Assembly (NCBI GenBank): GCA_041725895.1
Contig: JBGRQA010000004.1
Span: 124,001-188,000, forward strand
Reading direction: 5' to 3'
Length of the DNA: 64,000 nt
From: JBGRQA01 sp041725895
GTDB lineage: Bacteria > Bacteroidota > Bacteroidia > Bacteroidales > Marinifilaceae
A program made the translations under genes and the position numbers. Under the pieces are notes generated by a model that saw nothing but the letters and a program-made list of their open reading frames with translations, was not told where the DNA came from and did not search any database. This document shows positions 15,821-25,629 of the stretch, one piece after another (within the stretch, counting starts at the first letter, position 1; every line of letters begins with the position of its first letter).

Positions 15821-17344
15821 CTATTTCACTTTTTTATTATTTGGACTTCCAACATGACTCATTGCACAACGGAAACCAATATCGTCACGACTTTCCTTCT
15901 GATTCAGATAACGACGAGTCCCCGGAGCCATCCAGAAAGCACGATCTTTCCATGATCCTCCTTTGTATACTCTCGAATCATCGGTTACCATCGAAGAGAT
16001 TCCTTCCTGGTTATCCCCCTTACCCTGAACATACATTCGGCTGGAACCAGGACGCTGATGATCTGAGTTGTTCCAATTTTGGTCACTTACCATACTCGAC
16101 TGAACATCACCATCACGGTAGTTACGGTTGTCCGAAGTACGATAATTGTAGCGATTCATAATCTCCTCGTCTTTTTGATTACGATAACGAATACGTCCCA
16201 AACTATCTTTTTCTGCAATATTGCCTTCCTCATCTCTTACTTTAGTTTGGAAAACATTTCCTCGGTAAGGATTAAATTCGGCAACATCTTCCGATGACAT
16301 AGGACGATATACGTCAGCTACCCACTCATTTACATTACCGGCCATACAATACAAGCCAAAGTCGTTAGGCCAGAAGGATTTTACAGGAACGGTAATATCT
16401 CCACCATCATTCAAGGCACCGGCGGTACCCATGTAATCACCTCGGCCTCTTGAAAAGTTGGCCATCATCTGCCCGCGGTGTTTCTTCTCTTCGTTTCTTA
16501 CCCAGTGACCATTCCATGGGAAGATTTTCTTGTCGGTAATTCGCTCTTCTTTCGAATTTCCAATTAACCCGGTAGAGGCATATTCCCATTCAGCTTCGGT
16601 AGGGAGACGGTACTTTGGCAATAGGATACCATCGCTCCAACGCACACGACGCTCCTCATTATCCGGATTCAAATCAGGTAAATTCTTATTAACAGCCCCT
16701 TCGTATTGTCCTGCCAAATAGGCTTCTGTATTAAAGTTGTTCTCATTTCGCTGAGCTGGATCTTCATTCAGAATTCCAGCCTCAATCAAAATTCGCTCGT
16801 TAACGCGATCGGTACGCCACGCACAATAATCCACAGCCTGTTCCCAATTAACACCTACAACAGGATATTCAGCATAAGCTGGGTGACGCAAATAGTTGTT
16901 TACATAAGGTTCATTGTATGCCAATTCACTACGCCAAACAAGGGTGTCGGGAAGTGCCTTTTGGTAAACCTCAGGATAATCTACATACACTCGTTTGATC
17001 CAATGCAAATATTCAAGGTAATCGATATTGCGTACTTCGGTTTCGTCGATATAGAATGAAGGAACAGTCACTCTTCTGGGAACATTATTCCAATCAAACA
17101 TAACATCTTGCTCGGTTCTCCCCATAGTAAAGGTTCCCCCCTGAACAAAAACAAGTCCGGGTCCAACTGGCTGTTGATAACCACTTCGATACTCAAACCC
17201 TCCATTATCCGGATCGTTATATCTCCAACCTGTAGTGGACGATTTCTCTCCTTTTCCAACCAGTTTTTTCACCTTACTACAGGAAGGAAGAGCCACTAAG
17301 GCAGCTATACAAACAGAAAATATAATACTTGACTTTAATTGCAT
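15821..17344 (-). CDS. gldJ: Gliding-motility/T9SS-associated lipoprotein GldJ
   Basis: An outer-membrane lipoprotein with a formylglycine-generating-enzyme (SUMF1) fold. The signal peptide ends in lipobox LPSC with C22 as the lipidated residue. The SUMF1 region starts at VQGGTFTMG and includes FYIDETEVRN, HPAYAEYPVVGVNWEQA, RLPTEAEWEYA, MAGNVNEWVADVYRP, VYKGGSWKDR and DIGFRCAM. ALPDTLVWR and YNEPYVNNYLRHPAYAEYP agree with my recollection of Flavobacterium GldJ. The neighbours support this: in Flavobacterium johnsoniae gldJ sits next to porU and porV, as here. It is 507 residues long. GldK is the main alternative, but the location and these motifs favour GldJ. Confidence 0.88.
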   Translation of the reverse strand: MQLKSSIIFSVCIAALVALPSCSKVKKLVGKGEKSSTTGWRYNDPDNGGFEYRSGYQQPVGPGLVFVQGGTFTMGRTEQDVMFDWNNVPRRVTVPSFYIDETEVRNIDYLEYLHWIKRVYVDYPEVYQKALPDTLVWRSELAYNEPYVNNYLRHPAYAEYPVVGVNWEQAVDYCAWRTDRVNERILIEAGILNEDPAQRNENNFNTEAYLAGQYEGAVNKNLPDLNPDNEERRVRWSDGILLPKYRLPTEAEWEYASTGLIGNSKEERITDKKIFPWNGHWVRNEEKKHRGQMMANFSRGRGDYMGTAGALNDGGDITVPVKSFWPNDFGLYCMAGNVNEWVADVYRPMSSEDVAEFNPYRGNVFQTKVRDEEGNIAEKDSLGRIRYRNQKDEEIMNRYNYRTSDNRNYRDGDVQSSMVSDQNWNNSDHQRPGSSRMYVQGKGDNQEGISSMVTDDSRVYKGGSWKDRAFWMAPGTRRYLNQKESRDDIGFRCAMSHVGSPNNKKVK

Positions 17345-17359
17345 AATAAATGGATGTCT

Positions 17360-17376
17360 TTATATTGTCAATATAA
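17360..17376. promoter_or_regulatory. AT-rich palindrome just upstream of gldJ
   Basis: TTATATTG-T-CAATATAA is a perfect inverted repeat with 8-bp arms, 16 bp upstream of the gldJ ATG. A TATATTTG box lies at 17387-17394 on the minus strand, so the palindrome would be in the leader. It could be an operator or chance in AT-rich DNA. Confidence 0.3.
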
Positions 17377-17638
17377 CTTAATTCAACAAATATAACTAAA
17401 ATGCTATATAAGTTATTGTATTAACTTTTACTTTTTACATATTTTCAAAAAAATCAATTCGGACCTTTTGAATTTAACAGAATCTTGTCACCCTCTTCTC
17501 CTGAAACTTATCTCGCGCTCTCCTGTGTTCTTTTCTAAACGATAAATTCTCGAGTAAAGTATTTGCCGATCGAATTTATTGTATCATTTTTCCCGATCAA
17601 TTTGCTTTCTGTTTTTTTACACTCCAAATGCGTAAAAT

Positions 17639-17670
17639 TTTGTTAAATTAGGATTTAGAGCTTAATTTTG
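17639..17670 (+). promoter_or_regulatory. Bacteroidota promoter of porU-porV
   Basis: TTTG at 17639-17642, a 20-bp spacer, then TAATTTTG at 17663-17670. This matches both boxes of the TTTG/TAnnTTTG consensus, predicting a leader of about 105 nt. The rest of the 17345-17782 gap holds the gldJ promoter region and nothing else recognisable. Confidence 0.6.
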
Positions 17671-17782
17671 ATCCCTTAGGATTACACTTTAAGCAATAAC
17701 GGAAATTCAAAAATAAAAAATTTAGTGGACAAAACAGTCACTTTTATCACAAAAATAATATCATTTACCTAATCACACACCT

Positions 17783-20700
17783 ATGCGAATCCTTCTCATC
17801 CTTCTTGCGCTTTTTCCTTTTTCCATTACTCAAGCTCAAAATGATGAAAAAAACATAGAATTGGAATGGGAAATTACCTCACTTTTTTCTCCTGATGGTA
17901 GGGAAAAAAAGGTATTGGGGTTTCGTGGTGCTGTATATCCTGATTGGGAAAACCCAATCCCCTATTACCTTGAGATCCGGCTACAGGGAAGTGCAAACCG
18001 AAACTTTTCCGGCACCCTCTTAAACCCAGTATTTACACCTCTTAATCAAGAAGAATCAAACCTCGTAAAAAATCTTACGATCAACTCATCCATCAACATA
18101 ACTACGACTCCAAGAATAGAGCGAAAAAAAGCATTTCAGGAAATCCGTTTTGTTCCTATTCGTAAGAATCCACAAACCGGAGCAATAGAGAAACTTATCA
18201 AATTCGGAATCCGGTTGCGTACCAACACCAATAATTCTGCTTTGAAGACAACAAAAAGCAAGAGCTATCTTTCCGAATCGGTACTAAAAAGTGGGAAATG
18301 GATAAAAATAGCTGTAGATACCACAGCCTTTTACAAAATAACCTACGAACAACTAAAAGATATGGGCATTGCACAACCCGAAAACGTCCGAATTTACGGA
18401 AGTGGGGGCGGAATGCTGCCCAAAATGAACAATGCAAACCATCCAGATGATCTTCCGATGAATTCCGTATGGTTTCAGAAAGGTGGAGATGGCATCTTTA
18501 ATTCAGGGGACTTTCTCTTGTTCTTTGCCAAAGGCCCCAGAAACTGGAGCTTTGATAGGGAAATTCAGGAATTTGTACATGAGAACCACTCCTATTCTGA
18601 TGCCTCCTACTATTTCTTAACTTCGGACAAAGGTTCCTCTCCCACTCCGGCCAACATTGACGCCACTACGGGTTCCTTCAATCAAACCGTAACTCAATTC
18701 GACGACTACCGGGTGATCGACAAGGACCAGAAAAATCTCCTGCAGTCCGGAAGATTATGGGTTGGTGAAACTTTCGACATCACAACAAACCACTCCTTTT
18801 CTTTTAAATTTCCCAATTTGATAAAAGATCAGAAAATTAAAATTTCGACCCATCTGCTGGCCCGAGCCTCTTCGGCCACTAAATTCCTGGTAAAAGGCCA
18901 AGGCAACCAAATTGGAACAGTCAACCTCTCCGCAATAAACGGAAGCAGCTATACCTCGAAATATGCTGATGATAAAATTGCATTCTTCTCCAATTACAAT
19001 GCACCTGGCGACAATTTCACCATAGATCTGGAATATCAAAAAAACTCCGCCTCCTCAAAGGGATGGCTGAATTACCTGCGCATTAATGCAAGAATAAAAC
19101 TAGTGATGACTTCAGACCAGATGGCCTTCCGGTCAATTGAAACAATCGGTATCGGAAATAAATCCCGCTTTGTTCTCCAAAACACAACTTCAAATCATTT
19201 GCTTTTTGATGTTACCAATCCTCAGAACATTATTCGAGTTCAACCCAAACATACAGGAAACACCACTGAATTTATAGCCAACACCTCGAGTCTGCGAGAA
19301 TTTGTTGCACTTAATCCAAACGGAAATTTCCCCACACCAAAACTAGTAGGGGAAATCCCAAACCAAAATTTGCATGGTTTAACAGGAAGGGATTACATAA
19401 TTGTTTGTCCGAAAAAATTTATGGGCTACGCTGCCCAATTGGCCGACCTACACAGAACGCATGACCAGTTAAAAGTTACAATTGTTGAACCGAATCAAAT
19501 CTACAATGAATTTTCCTCCGGGGCCAGAGACATAGCTGCCATCCGAAATTTCATGAGAATGCTGTACGATCGTTCCGCCTCAGAAAAAGATATGCCCAAA
19601 TACCTTCTCCTCTTTGGGGACGGATCTTACGACAACAAACTGGAAAGCTCCCAAAATACGAATCAAATCCCCACATACCAATCGTCAAACTCACTGAGTC
19701 CAACTCAATCTTTTGTAACTGATGATTTCTTTGGTCTGCTGGACGAAGATGAAGGGGAAGCAATCGGTTTGGTGGATATTGGGATCGGAAGACTCCCCGT
19801 TAATACCCCAGAGGAAGCACAAACTGTAGTTCAAAAAATTCTCGGTTATGCCCAAAATTCAAGTTATGGCGACTGGCGTTCGAAAATCTGCTTCGTAGGC
19901 GACGACGAAGACAACAATCTACACATGAGAGATGCCAACCTTTTGGCCCTCTCTGTAGAAAAAAACCACCCTGAATTTCGAACCCAAAGAATATTTCTGG
20001 ATGATTACCAGCAGGAAACCACTTCGGCCGGCCAGGCATATCCCGAAGTCAACCGGCTAATTACAGAAAACATCAACAAGGGAACGTTAATTCTGAATTA
20101 TACCGGACATGGGAATGAAAACGGACTGGCTCACGAACACATTCTTACCATTGATGACATTTTAAACTGGCAGAACAAGGAAAGATTGCCTCTTTTTATG
20201 ACTGCAACCTGCGAATTCAGTCGATTCGACAATTACAAAAAAACTTCGGCGGGAGAACTTATTCTGTTGAGAAACGGAGGTGGAGGAATCGGTTTGTTCT
20301 CCACGACCCGATTGGTCTTTTCCTCCCAAAACTTTCTGCTCAACCGAAGCTTCTACGATGCAGTTTTTGAACGAAACACCCAGGGCGAATTCTATCGACT
20401 GGGAGATATTATGAGGTTGACCAAACGAGCAAGTGGATCCGGCGACAACAAAAGAAACTTTTGCCTTCTGGGGGATCCGGCCCTCCGGTTAAAGTACCCG
20501 GAACACCGCATCACGACCCTTAAGTTGAACAACATCGATATTTCTCAACCAATCGACACTCTTAAGGCTTTAAGCAAAATAACCATTTCGGGACAATTGG
20601 AGGATGGATCAGGAAAACTCTTACCCCAATTCCAGGGAACCATATTTCCAACGGTTTTTGACAAGAAAATGGAAAAATCCACCCTGGGCAACGACGATGT

Positions 20701-21577
20701 TCCTTTTCAATACGAGGCACAAAACCAAATCCTATTTAAAGGCAAAGCAAGTGTACGAAAAGGGAAATTCTCCTTCACCTTTATGGTACCCAAAGACATT
20801 AACTACCAATTTGGCCCCGGCAAGATCTCCTACTATGCAAGTAGTTCCAATTCGGATGCGGCCGGCTACAATACTTCCATCATTGTTGGAGGATCCAACC
20901 CGGCTAGCATCAACGATAAGGAGGGACCGGAAATTGATCTGTATATGAACGACGAACAGTTTGCCCCTGGAGGTATTACCGACCCCAACCCCATGCTACT
21001 TGCCGTAGTTCAGGACTCCAGCGGCATCAATACGGTAGGATCCGCCATTGGGCACAACATTACCGCCATCCTCGACAATCAATCTGAGCAGGAAATTCAA
21101 CTGAACGACCATTACGAATCAGAATTGGACAATTATCAAAAAGGAAAAATCACCTACCAATTTACCGATTTGGCAGAGGGAGAACACCAACTTCGCTTAA
21201 AAGTATGGGATAATGTAAACAATTCCTCGGAAACAGAACTGGATTTTATCGTAGCCGAATCTGCCGAACTGGCTATTAAACATGTATTAAACTATCCCAA
21301 TCCTTTTACCACCAATACCGGATTCTATTTTGAGCACAATATGCCTCACAAAGAACTGGACATTCTCATCCAAATTCTCACCGTTTCCGGAAGAATGGTA
21401 AAAACAATTGAAACCTCTTTGATCCCGGAAGGCTTTCGAATTGGCCCGATTCGCTGGGATGGTCGCGACGATTTTGGGAACAGAATCGGGAAAGGAGTCT
21501 ATTTTTATCGCCTCCAGGTACGAGACAAAGAAGGCAAAACAGTAAATAAATTTCAAAAATTAGTACTCCTTAAGTAA
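17783..21577 (+). CDS. porU: Type IX secretion system sortase PorU (C25 peptidase family)
   Basis: A cell-surface transpeptidase that cleaves the C-terminal signal from T9SS cargo and joins the cargo to the surface anchor. The signal peptide is MRILLILLALFPFSITQA. Beta-rich N-terminal domains reach to about residue 520, followed by a gingipain-like C25 catalytic domain (about 530-910) with catalytic His776 in YTGHGNENG and Cys810 in TATCEF. The C-terminal 95 residues form a T9SS type A-like/FlgD-like sorting domain (NYPNPF... to GVYFYRLQ). It is 1264 residues long, the usual size. It is followed after 58 bp by porV, its shuttle partner, and diverges from gldJ. Confidence 0.95.
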   Translation: MRILLILLALFPFSITQAQNDEKNIELEWEITSLFSPDGREKKVLGFRGAVYPDWENPIPYYLEIRLQGSANRNFSGTLLNPVFTPLNQEESNLVKNLTINSSINITTTPRIERKKAFQEIRFVPIRKNPQTGAIEKLIKFGIRLRTNTNNSALKTTKSKSYLSESVLKSGKWIKIAVDTTAFYKITYEQLKDMGIAQPENVRIYGSGGGMLPKMNNANHPDDLPMNSVWFQKGGDGIFNSGDFLLFFAKGPRNWSFDREIQEFVHENHSYSDASYYFLTSDKGSSPTPANIDATTGSFNQTVTQFDDYRVIDKDQKNLLQSGRLWVGETFDITTNHSFSFKFPNLIKDQKIKISTHLLARASSATKFLVKGQGNQIGTVNLSAINGSSYTSKYADDKIAFFSNYNAPGDNFTIDLEYQKNSASSKGWLNYLRINARIKLVMTSDQMAFRSIETIGIGNKSRFVLQNTTSNHLLFDVTNPQNIIRVQPKHTGNTTEFIANTSSLREFVALNPNGNFPTPKLVGEIPNQNLHGLTGRDYIIVCPKKFMGYAAQLADLHRTHDQLKVTIVEPNQIYNEFSSGARDIAAIRNFMRMLYDRSASEKDMPKYLLLFGDGSYDNKLESSQNTNQIPTYQSSNSLSPTQSFVTDDFFGLLDEDEGEAIGLVDIGIGRLPVNTPEEAQTVVQKILGYAQNSSYGDWRSKICFVGDDEDNNLHMRDANLLALSVEKNHPEFRTQRIFLDDYQQETTSAGQAYPEVNRLITENINKGTLILNYTGHGNENGLAHEHILTIDDILNWQNKERLPLFMTATCEFSRFDNYKKTSAGELILLRNGGGGIGLFSTTRLVFSSQNFLLNRSFYDAVFERNTQGEFYRLGDIMRLTKRASGSGDNKRNFCLLGDPALRLKYPEHRITTLKLNNIDISQPIDTLKALSKITISGQLEDGSGKLLPQFQGTIFPTVFDKKMEKSTLGNDDVPFQYEAQNQILFKGKASVRKGKFSFTFMVPKDINYQFGPGKISYYASSSNSDAAGYNTSIIVGGSNPASINDKEGPEIDLYMNDEQFAPGGITDPNPMLLAVVQDSSGINTVGSAIGHNITAILDNQSEQEIQLNDHYESELDNYQKGKITYQFTDLAEGEHQLRLKVWDNVNNSSETELDFIVAESAELAIKHVLNYPNPFTTNTGFYFEHNMPHKELDILIQILTVSGRMVKTIETSLIPEGFRIGPIRWDGRDDFGNRIGKGVYFYRLQVRDKEGKTVNKFQKLVLLK

Positions 21578-21635
21578 TAAAAATATAATTTTTAAGTTAA
21601 TGAGATATATTTACATATTTTTTAATTTAATTCCT

Positions 21636-22808
21636 ATGAAAATCAAAAAACAAACTACAAAACTTTTACTTCTTTTACTCTGCATTTTCACGGTGCAGTT
21701 TGCAAAAGCTCAGTCCTCCACAACAGGAGCCAATTACATATCTACGGCAGTGCCATTTCTAACCATTTCGCCTGATTCCAGAGCCGGTGCCATGGGAGAT
21801 GCTGGTGTAGCTACCTCTCCCGATATCAACTCCATGCACTGGAACCCGGCTAAATTCGCCTTCATCGAAAATGAAGTGGGTGTAGCTGTTTCCTATACTC
21901 CCTGGTTACGTGAATTGGTGGACGATATGAACCTTGCCTATTTGACAGGTTTCCTTCGTCTGGATCGAAACCAGGTACTGGCCACTTCACTACGCTATTT
22001 TACCCTGGGTGAAATTCAATTTACCGACGCAATGGGGACAACCCTGAGCAACCAAAAACCTTACGAACTGGCACTGGATGTAGCTTATTCCCGTCAATTG
22101 AGTGATTACCTGTCAGGGGGTATTGCTTTTCGTTACATTCGTTCCGATCTGACCCAGGGACAAAATGTTGCTGGAATTGCCACCCAAGCCGGAAACGCAT
22201 TTGCTGCCGACGTATCGGTATACTACCAAAAAGATTTCAGAATGAACCGCAGGGATATGGTTTGGTCCTGGGGGATCAACATTTCCAATATCGGTTCCAA
22301 AATCTCGTACACCGATGACGATGAGAAGGAATTCATCCCTACCAACCTGCGTTTGGGTACTGCACTGAAAATGGAACTGGACCGCTACAACACAATTACT
22401 TTTACTACCGATATCAACAAATTATTGGTTCCAACTCCACAAAACGGATCACTGGATGAAGACTCCAATATTCCTGTTGTTGGTGGTATCAAATCTGACA
22501 AATCCGTAATGTCTGGAATTTTTGGTTCCTTTAGTGATGCCCCAGGGGGATTTTCGGAAGAATTAAAGGAACTAACCTTCTCGTTAGGAACCGAATACTG
22601 GTACCAGGAGCAATTCGCAATTCGCGCAGGTTATTTCTACGAGCACCAGGACAAAGGAAACCGAAAGTATTTCACAGCCGGTTTGGGAGTAAAATTGAAT
22701 ATGTTTGCTATTGATTTCTCCTACCTGTTGCCAACAAACCAAAACAACCCATTGCAGAACACTCTTCGCTTTACCCTGTCGGCTAATTTAGACGATGTGA
22801 TAAAATAA
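21636..22808 (+). CDS. porV: Type IX secretion system outer membrane protein PorV (LptO)
   Basis: A FadL-like outer-membrane barrel that collects cargo from the translocon and delivers it to PorU. I chose the ATG at 21636 because it opens directly onto a good signal peptide (MKIKKQTTKLLLLLLCIF... ending QFAKAQ). The frame also has an ATG at 21600. The family start after the signal is clear: NYISTAVPFLTISPDSRAGA followed by MGDAGVATSPD. The 390 residues end in a barrel strand (LRFTLSANL). It directly follows porU, as in F. johnsoniae. Confidence 0.94.
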   Translation: MKIKKQTTKLLLLLLCIFTVQFAKAQSSTTGANYISTAVPFLTISPDSRAGAMGDAGVATSPDINSMHWNPAKFAFIENEVGVAVSYTPWLRELVDDMNLAYLTGFLRLDRNQVLATSLRYFTLGEIQFTDAMGTTLSNQKPYELALDVAYSRQLSDYLSGGIAFRYIRSDLTQGQNVAGIATQAGNAFAADVSVYYQKDFRMNRRDMVWSWGINISNIGSKISYTDDDEKEFIPTNLRLGTALKMELDRYNTITFTTDINKLLVPTPQNGSLDEDSNIPVVGGIKSDKSVMSGIFGSFSDAPGGFSEELKELTFSLGTEYWYQEQFAIRAGYFYEHQDKGNRKYFTAGLGVKLNMFAIDFSYLLPTNQNNPLQNTLRFTLSANLDDVIK

Positions 22809-22952
22809 CGAAACAGGCACCAGGCACATCCTGTATCAGCTGGAATGCCCTAAATCATAAAGAGCAAATTACAAAGACAAGCAACATCTTCTAACAAGGA
22901 AAAACCAATTGATAGGGATGTTACATTTACGGTTAAAATAGATTATAAATTC

Positions 22953-23432
22953 ATGAAAATTAGAGTTGGATTCGGCTATGATGTACATCAATTAGCCGAA
23001 GGAGAAGAATTTTGGTTAGGAGGAATCCAACTGGACCATAATAAAGGCAGCGTGGGCCATTCCGATGGAGACGTATTGATCCATGCAATTTGTGATGCCC
23101 TTTTAGGTGCCGCCAATATGAGAGACATCGGCTTTCATTTCCCGGATACCTCTGCCGACTACAAGGGAATCGACAGCAAGGTTTTACTAAAAAGAACTGT
23201 GGAAATCATTGCAGAAAAAGGATTTTCAATAGGAAATATTGATTCCACAATTTGCCTGGAAAAGCCAAAGATCAAACCCCATATCCCGAAAATGCAAGAA
23301 GTTCTTGCCCAAGTGATGGGAATAGATCCGGAGGATCTGGCCATTAAGGCTACAACAACCGAAAAATTAGGATTTGTTGGCAAACAGGAAGGAACTGCAG
23401 CTTACGCTACTGTTCTGATTGAAAAGAACTAG
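22953..23432 (+). CDS. ispF: 2-C-methyl-D-erythritol 2,4-cyclodiphosphate synthase
   Basis: A step of the non-mevalonate isoprenoid pathway that cyclises CDP-ME-2-phosphate with release of CMP. Zinc ligands D10 and H12 sit in GFGYDVHQL, followed by LGGIQLDHNKGSVGHSDGDVL with the third ligand His, and the C-terminal family block KATTTEKLGFVGKQEG. It is 159 residues long, the standard size. It stands alone after porV and ends with a strong terminator. Confidence 0.96.
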   Translation: MKIRVGFGYDVHQLAEGEEFWLGGIQLDHNKGSVGHSDGDVLIHAICDALLGAANMRDIGFHFPDTSADYKGIDSKVLLKRTVEIIAEKGFSIGNIDSTICLEKPKIKPHIPKMQEVLAQVMGIDPEDLAIKATTTEKLGFVGKQEGTAAYATVLIEKN

Positions 23433-23451
23433 ATCTTTTTTAAACCATAAC

Positions 23452-23489
23452 AAAAAACCTTTCGACTTAAAATTTCGAAAGGTTTTTTT
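23452..23489 (+). terminator. Terminator after ispF
   Basis: AAAAAACCTTTCGA and TTCGAAAGGTTTTTTT pair over more than 12 bp around a short AT loop, with a T7 tract. It begins 20 bp past the stop. Confidence 0.88.
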
Positions 23490-23568
23490 ATGCTCGCAAT
23501 TGCTATTATGTTTTCTTTTTTACTATATTAGTTATATATAGATATAGAAACAACTAATCCAATACCCC

Positions 23569-23928
23569 ATGAAGAAAACCGTAGTACTAGGGGCCAGTCC
23601 CAACGAGGAACGCTACTCGAATATGTGCGTAAAACTCCTACAAAAAAACAACCATCCGGTAATTCCTGTCGGAATAAAAGAAGGGAAAATTGACGAGGTG
23701 GAAATTATTAAAGGGAAACCTGCTGAGAAAGGGGTTCACACCGTTGCTGTATACCTGGCACCGGAAAACCAGGAGTCCTACTACGACTACGTTATCGGAT
23801 TGAACCCGGAACGAATCATCTTCACCCCTGGTTCCGAGAATCCAGAGTTTCAAACCAAGGCTCGGGCCTATGGTATCGAAACCATGGATGCCTGCCCGTT
23901 GGTAATGATGAATACTGGACAATACTAG
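23569..23928 (+). CDS. CoA-binding domain protein (YccU-like)
   Basis: A single Rossmann-type CoA-binding domain of 119 residues. The nucleotide loop is VVLGASPNEERYSNMCVKLL, and the C-terminal half has FTPGSENPEFQ and the family end block GIETMDACPLVM. Proteins of this kind bind acyl-CoA, but no reaction is established. It precedes the thioredoxin-like gene by 27 bp, suggesting cotranscription. The cellular role is unknown. Confidence 0.85.
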   Translation: MKKTVVLGASPNEERYSNMCVKLLQKNNHPVIPVGIKEGKIDEVEIIKGKPAEKGVHTVAVYLAPENQESYYDYVIGLNPERIIFTPGSENPEFQTKARAYGIETMDACPLVMMNTGQY

Positions 23929-23955
23929 AACAATACAAAGAATCAATTGCAATCC

Positions 23956-24291
23956 ATGCAAATATTAAGATTGACAGAATTAGAAAAAATAAAGGAGGAG
24001 CAATCCTCCTTTTACATTTACTTTTCCACCCCCAATTGCGGAGTTTGTACGGTCCTAAAACCCAAACTTATGGAAATGCTTACAAAAGAGTACCCACAGC
24101 TAAAGTCGTATACCGTGGATACAGCAAAGACACCGGAAATTGCTGCCCAACTGGGAATATACACCAACCCGAGCCTACTGGTATTTCTAGAGGGACAAGA
24201 AATACTTAAACGAAGCCGGTCAATTGGAGTTGAGGAGGTAAGACTGGCCCTGCAACGGCCCTATTCCCTGGCATTTCCCTCCGGAGAGTAA
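23956..24291 (+). CDS. Thioredoxin-fold protein with CGVC active site
   Basis: A 111-residue cytoplasmic thioredoxin-like protein. The redox motif is CGVC in FSTPNCGVCTVLKPKL, and the cis-proline region reads IYTNPSLLVFLEGQ. No signal peptide is seen. The ATG at 23956 is preferred to an in-frame TTG nine bases earlier. The CGVC dipeptide differs from CGPC of classical thioredoxin, so it is probably a dedicated thiol reductase of unknown partner. It follows the CoA-binding gene closely. Confidence 0.85.
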   Translation: MQILRLTELEKIKEEQSSFYIYFSTPNCGVCTVLKPKLMEMLTKEYPQLKSYTVDTAKTPEIAAQLGIYTNPSLLVFLEGQEILKRSRSIGVEEVRLALQRPYSLAFPSGE

Positions 24292-24396
24292 GGAAAAATG
24301 GAAGTTCTCGATTTTTAGCAGCAAAGATATTGATAATACCGGGGGGATTATGGATATTTGCTTCATTATACTTTAGTAAGACATCAGGACAAACCA

Positions 24397-25509
24397 ATGA
24401 AACGAATTGCAGTCACACTCTTTCTACTCCTGAGCCTAACAGCTGTTAATGCTCAGTTAGTAATAAAACAACCGGAGCCCATACTGGTGACCGATACCAT
24501 GAAGCTAACCGCGCCAGAACAGTTTGCACCTACTCTGCCCGATACGGTAAGTATTCTTGGAGTTGGAGACATAATGCTTGGAACCAATTTTCCCAGTCCA
24601 AGGTATCTTCCTCCTGGAGATGGCTCCAGTCTGATGGGGCCATTGCTCCCCATATTGAACAATGCCACCATTAGTTTTGGAAACCTGGAAGGACCTTATT
24701 CGGATAGTCTGCCGATTACCAAGAATTGCAGGGATACAGCCAATTGCTATGCCTTTCGTAGCCCCGACTACTTGTTTCCCAATATTGTGGAAGCCGGCTT
24801 TGATGTACTTAGCTTGTCCAACAATCACTCGGGCGACCTGGGACTGGCGGGACGAAGAAATACCATACGCCTAATTGAAGAAGCCGGTTTGCAACATGTG
24901 GGATTACTGGAATATCCCACTACAATCGTAGAAAAGAGGGGGATTAAATTCGGATTCTGCGCCTTTTCGCCCAATACGGGAACCTGTGATATCAACAATT
25001 TGGAAGAGGCTGAACGTATCGTTAAGCAACTGGACAAACAATGCGATATTATAGTCGTCTCATTTCATGGAGGAGCCGAGGGATCGAAATATCAGAAGAT
25101 GCCAAAGAAAAGGGAAATCTTTCTGGGCGAGAACCGGGGCAATGTATACGAATTTGCACATCGGATGGTAGATGCCGGCGCAGATGTTGTTTTTGGTCAT
25201 GGACCTCACGTTATTCGTGCAATGGATCTGTACAAAAACCGTTTCATCATCTACAGCCTAGGAAACTTCTGTACCTACAGTCGCATGAAAGTATCAGGAG
25301 TGAATGGACTGGCTCCTATTGTTAAGGTATTTACCAACAAGAATGGGGTCTTTCTGAAAGGAAAAATATACCCTGCCTATCAAATTAAAGGTACAGGAAC
25401 CCGACTGGATCCATACAAACGAGCCATTTCCAAGATTCGGGAATTAACCCGGCAAGATCTTCCGGAAGTAAAAGTAAATATCTCAGAAGAGGGAGTAATC
25501 ACTCAATAG
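24397..25509 (+). CDS. CapA-family periplasmic protein (PGA_cap metallophosphatase-like fold)
   Basis: The signal peptide MKRIAVTLFLLLSLTAVNA is followed by a calcineurin-like CapA domain. Metal-site-like motifs are GVGDIMLGTNF, FGNLEGPY, LSNNHSGDLG, VVSFHGGAEG and VFGHGPHVIRAM, in the order typical of capsule-synthesis CapA/PgsA proteins. The mature protein is about 350 residues. I prefer the ATG at 24397 because the upstream TTG frame would bury the signal sequence. No poly-gamma-glutamate genes lie nearby, so a capsule role is not supported here. It may act on a cell-wall substrate. Confidence 0.87.
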   Translation: MKRIAVTLFLLLSLTAVNAQLVIKQPEPILVTDTMKLTAPEQFAPTLPDTVSILGVGDIMLGTNFPSPRYLPPGDGSSLMGPLLPILNNATISFGNLEGPYSDSLPITKNCRDTANCYAFRSPDYLFPNIVEAGFDVLSLSNNHSGDLGLAGRRNTIRLIEEAGLQHVGLLEYPTTIVEKRGIKFGFCAFSPNTGTCDINNLEEAERIVKQLDKQCDIIVVSFHGGAEGSKYQKMPKKREIFLGENRGNVYEFAHRMVDAGADVVFGHGPHVIRAMDLYKNRFIIYSLGNFCTYSRMKVSGVNGLAPIVKVFTNKNGVFLKGKIYPAYQIKGTGTRLDPYKRAISKIRELTRQDLPEVKVNISEEGVITQ

Positions 25510-25567
25510 CAAAACGAAATACCATTTCACGAGAAAATATAAAACTGTTTTCTCCATATTAAATCAT

Positions 25568-25603
25568 AAAAAAAAAGAACCATCAAATGATGGTTCTTTT
25601 TTT
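25568..25603. terminator. Bidirectional terminator between capA-like and zinc-ribbon genes
   Basis: GAACCATC and GATGGTTC form the stem, flanked by an A9 and a T7 run. It lies between two convergent genes and can serve both. Confidence 0.88.
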
Positions 25604-25629
25604 ATTTGCTAGAAAATTCTAACGAATAA

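Noticed and set aside
24397..25509. Poly-gamma-glutamate capsule locus
   Set aside because: The CapA-like protein stands alone. No capB, capC or capD-like genes are nearby, so a capsule system is not supported.
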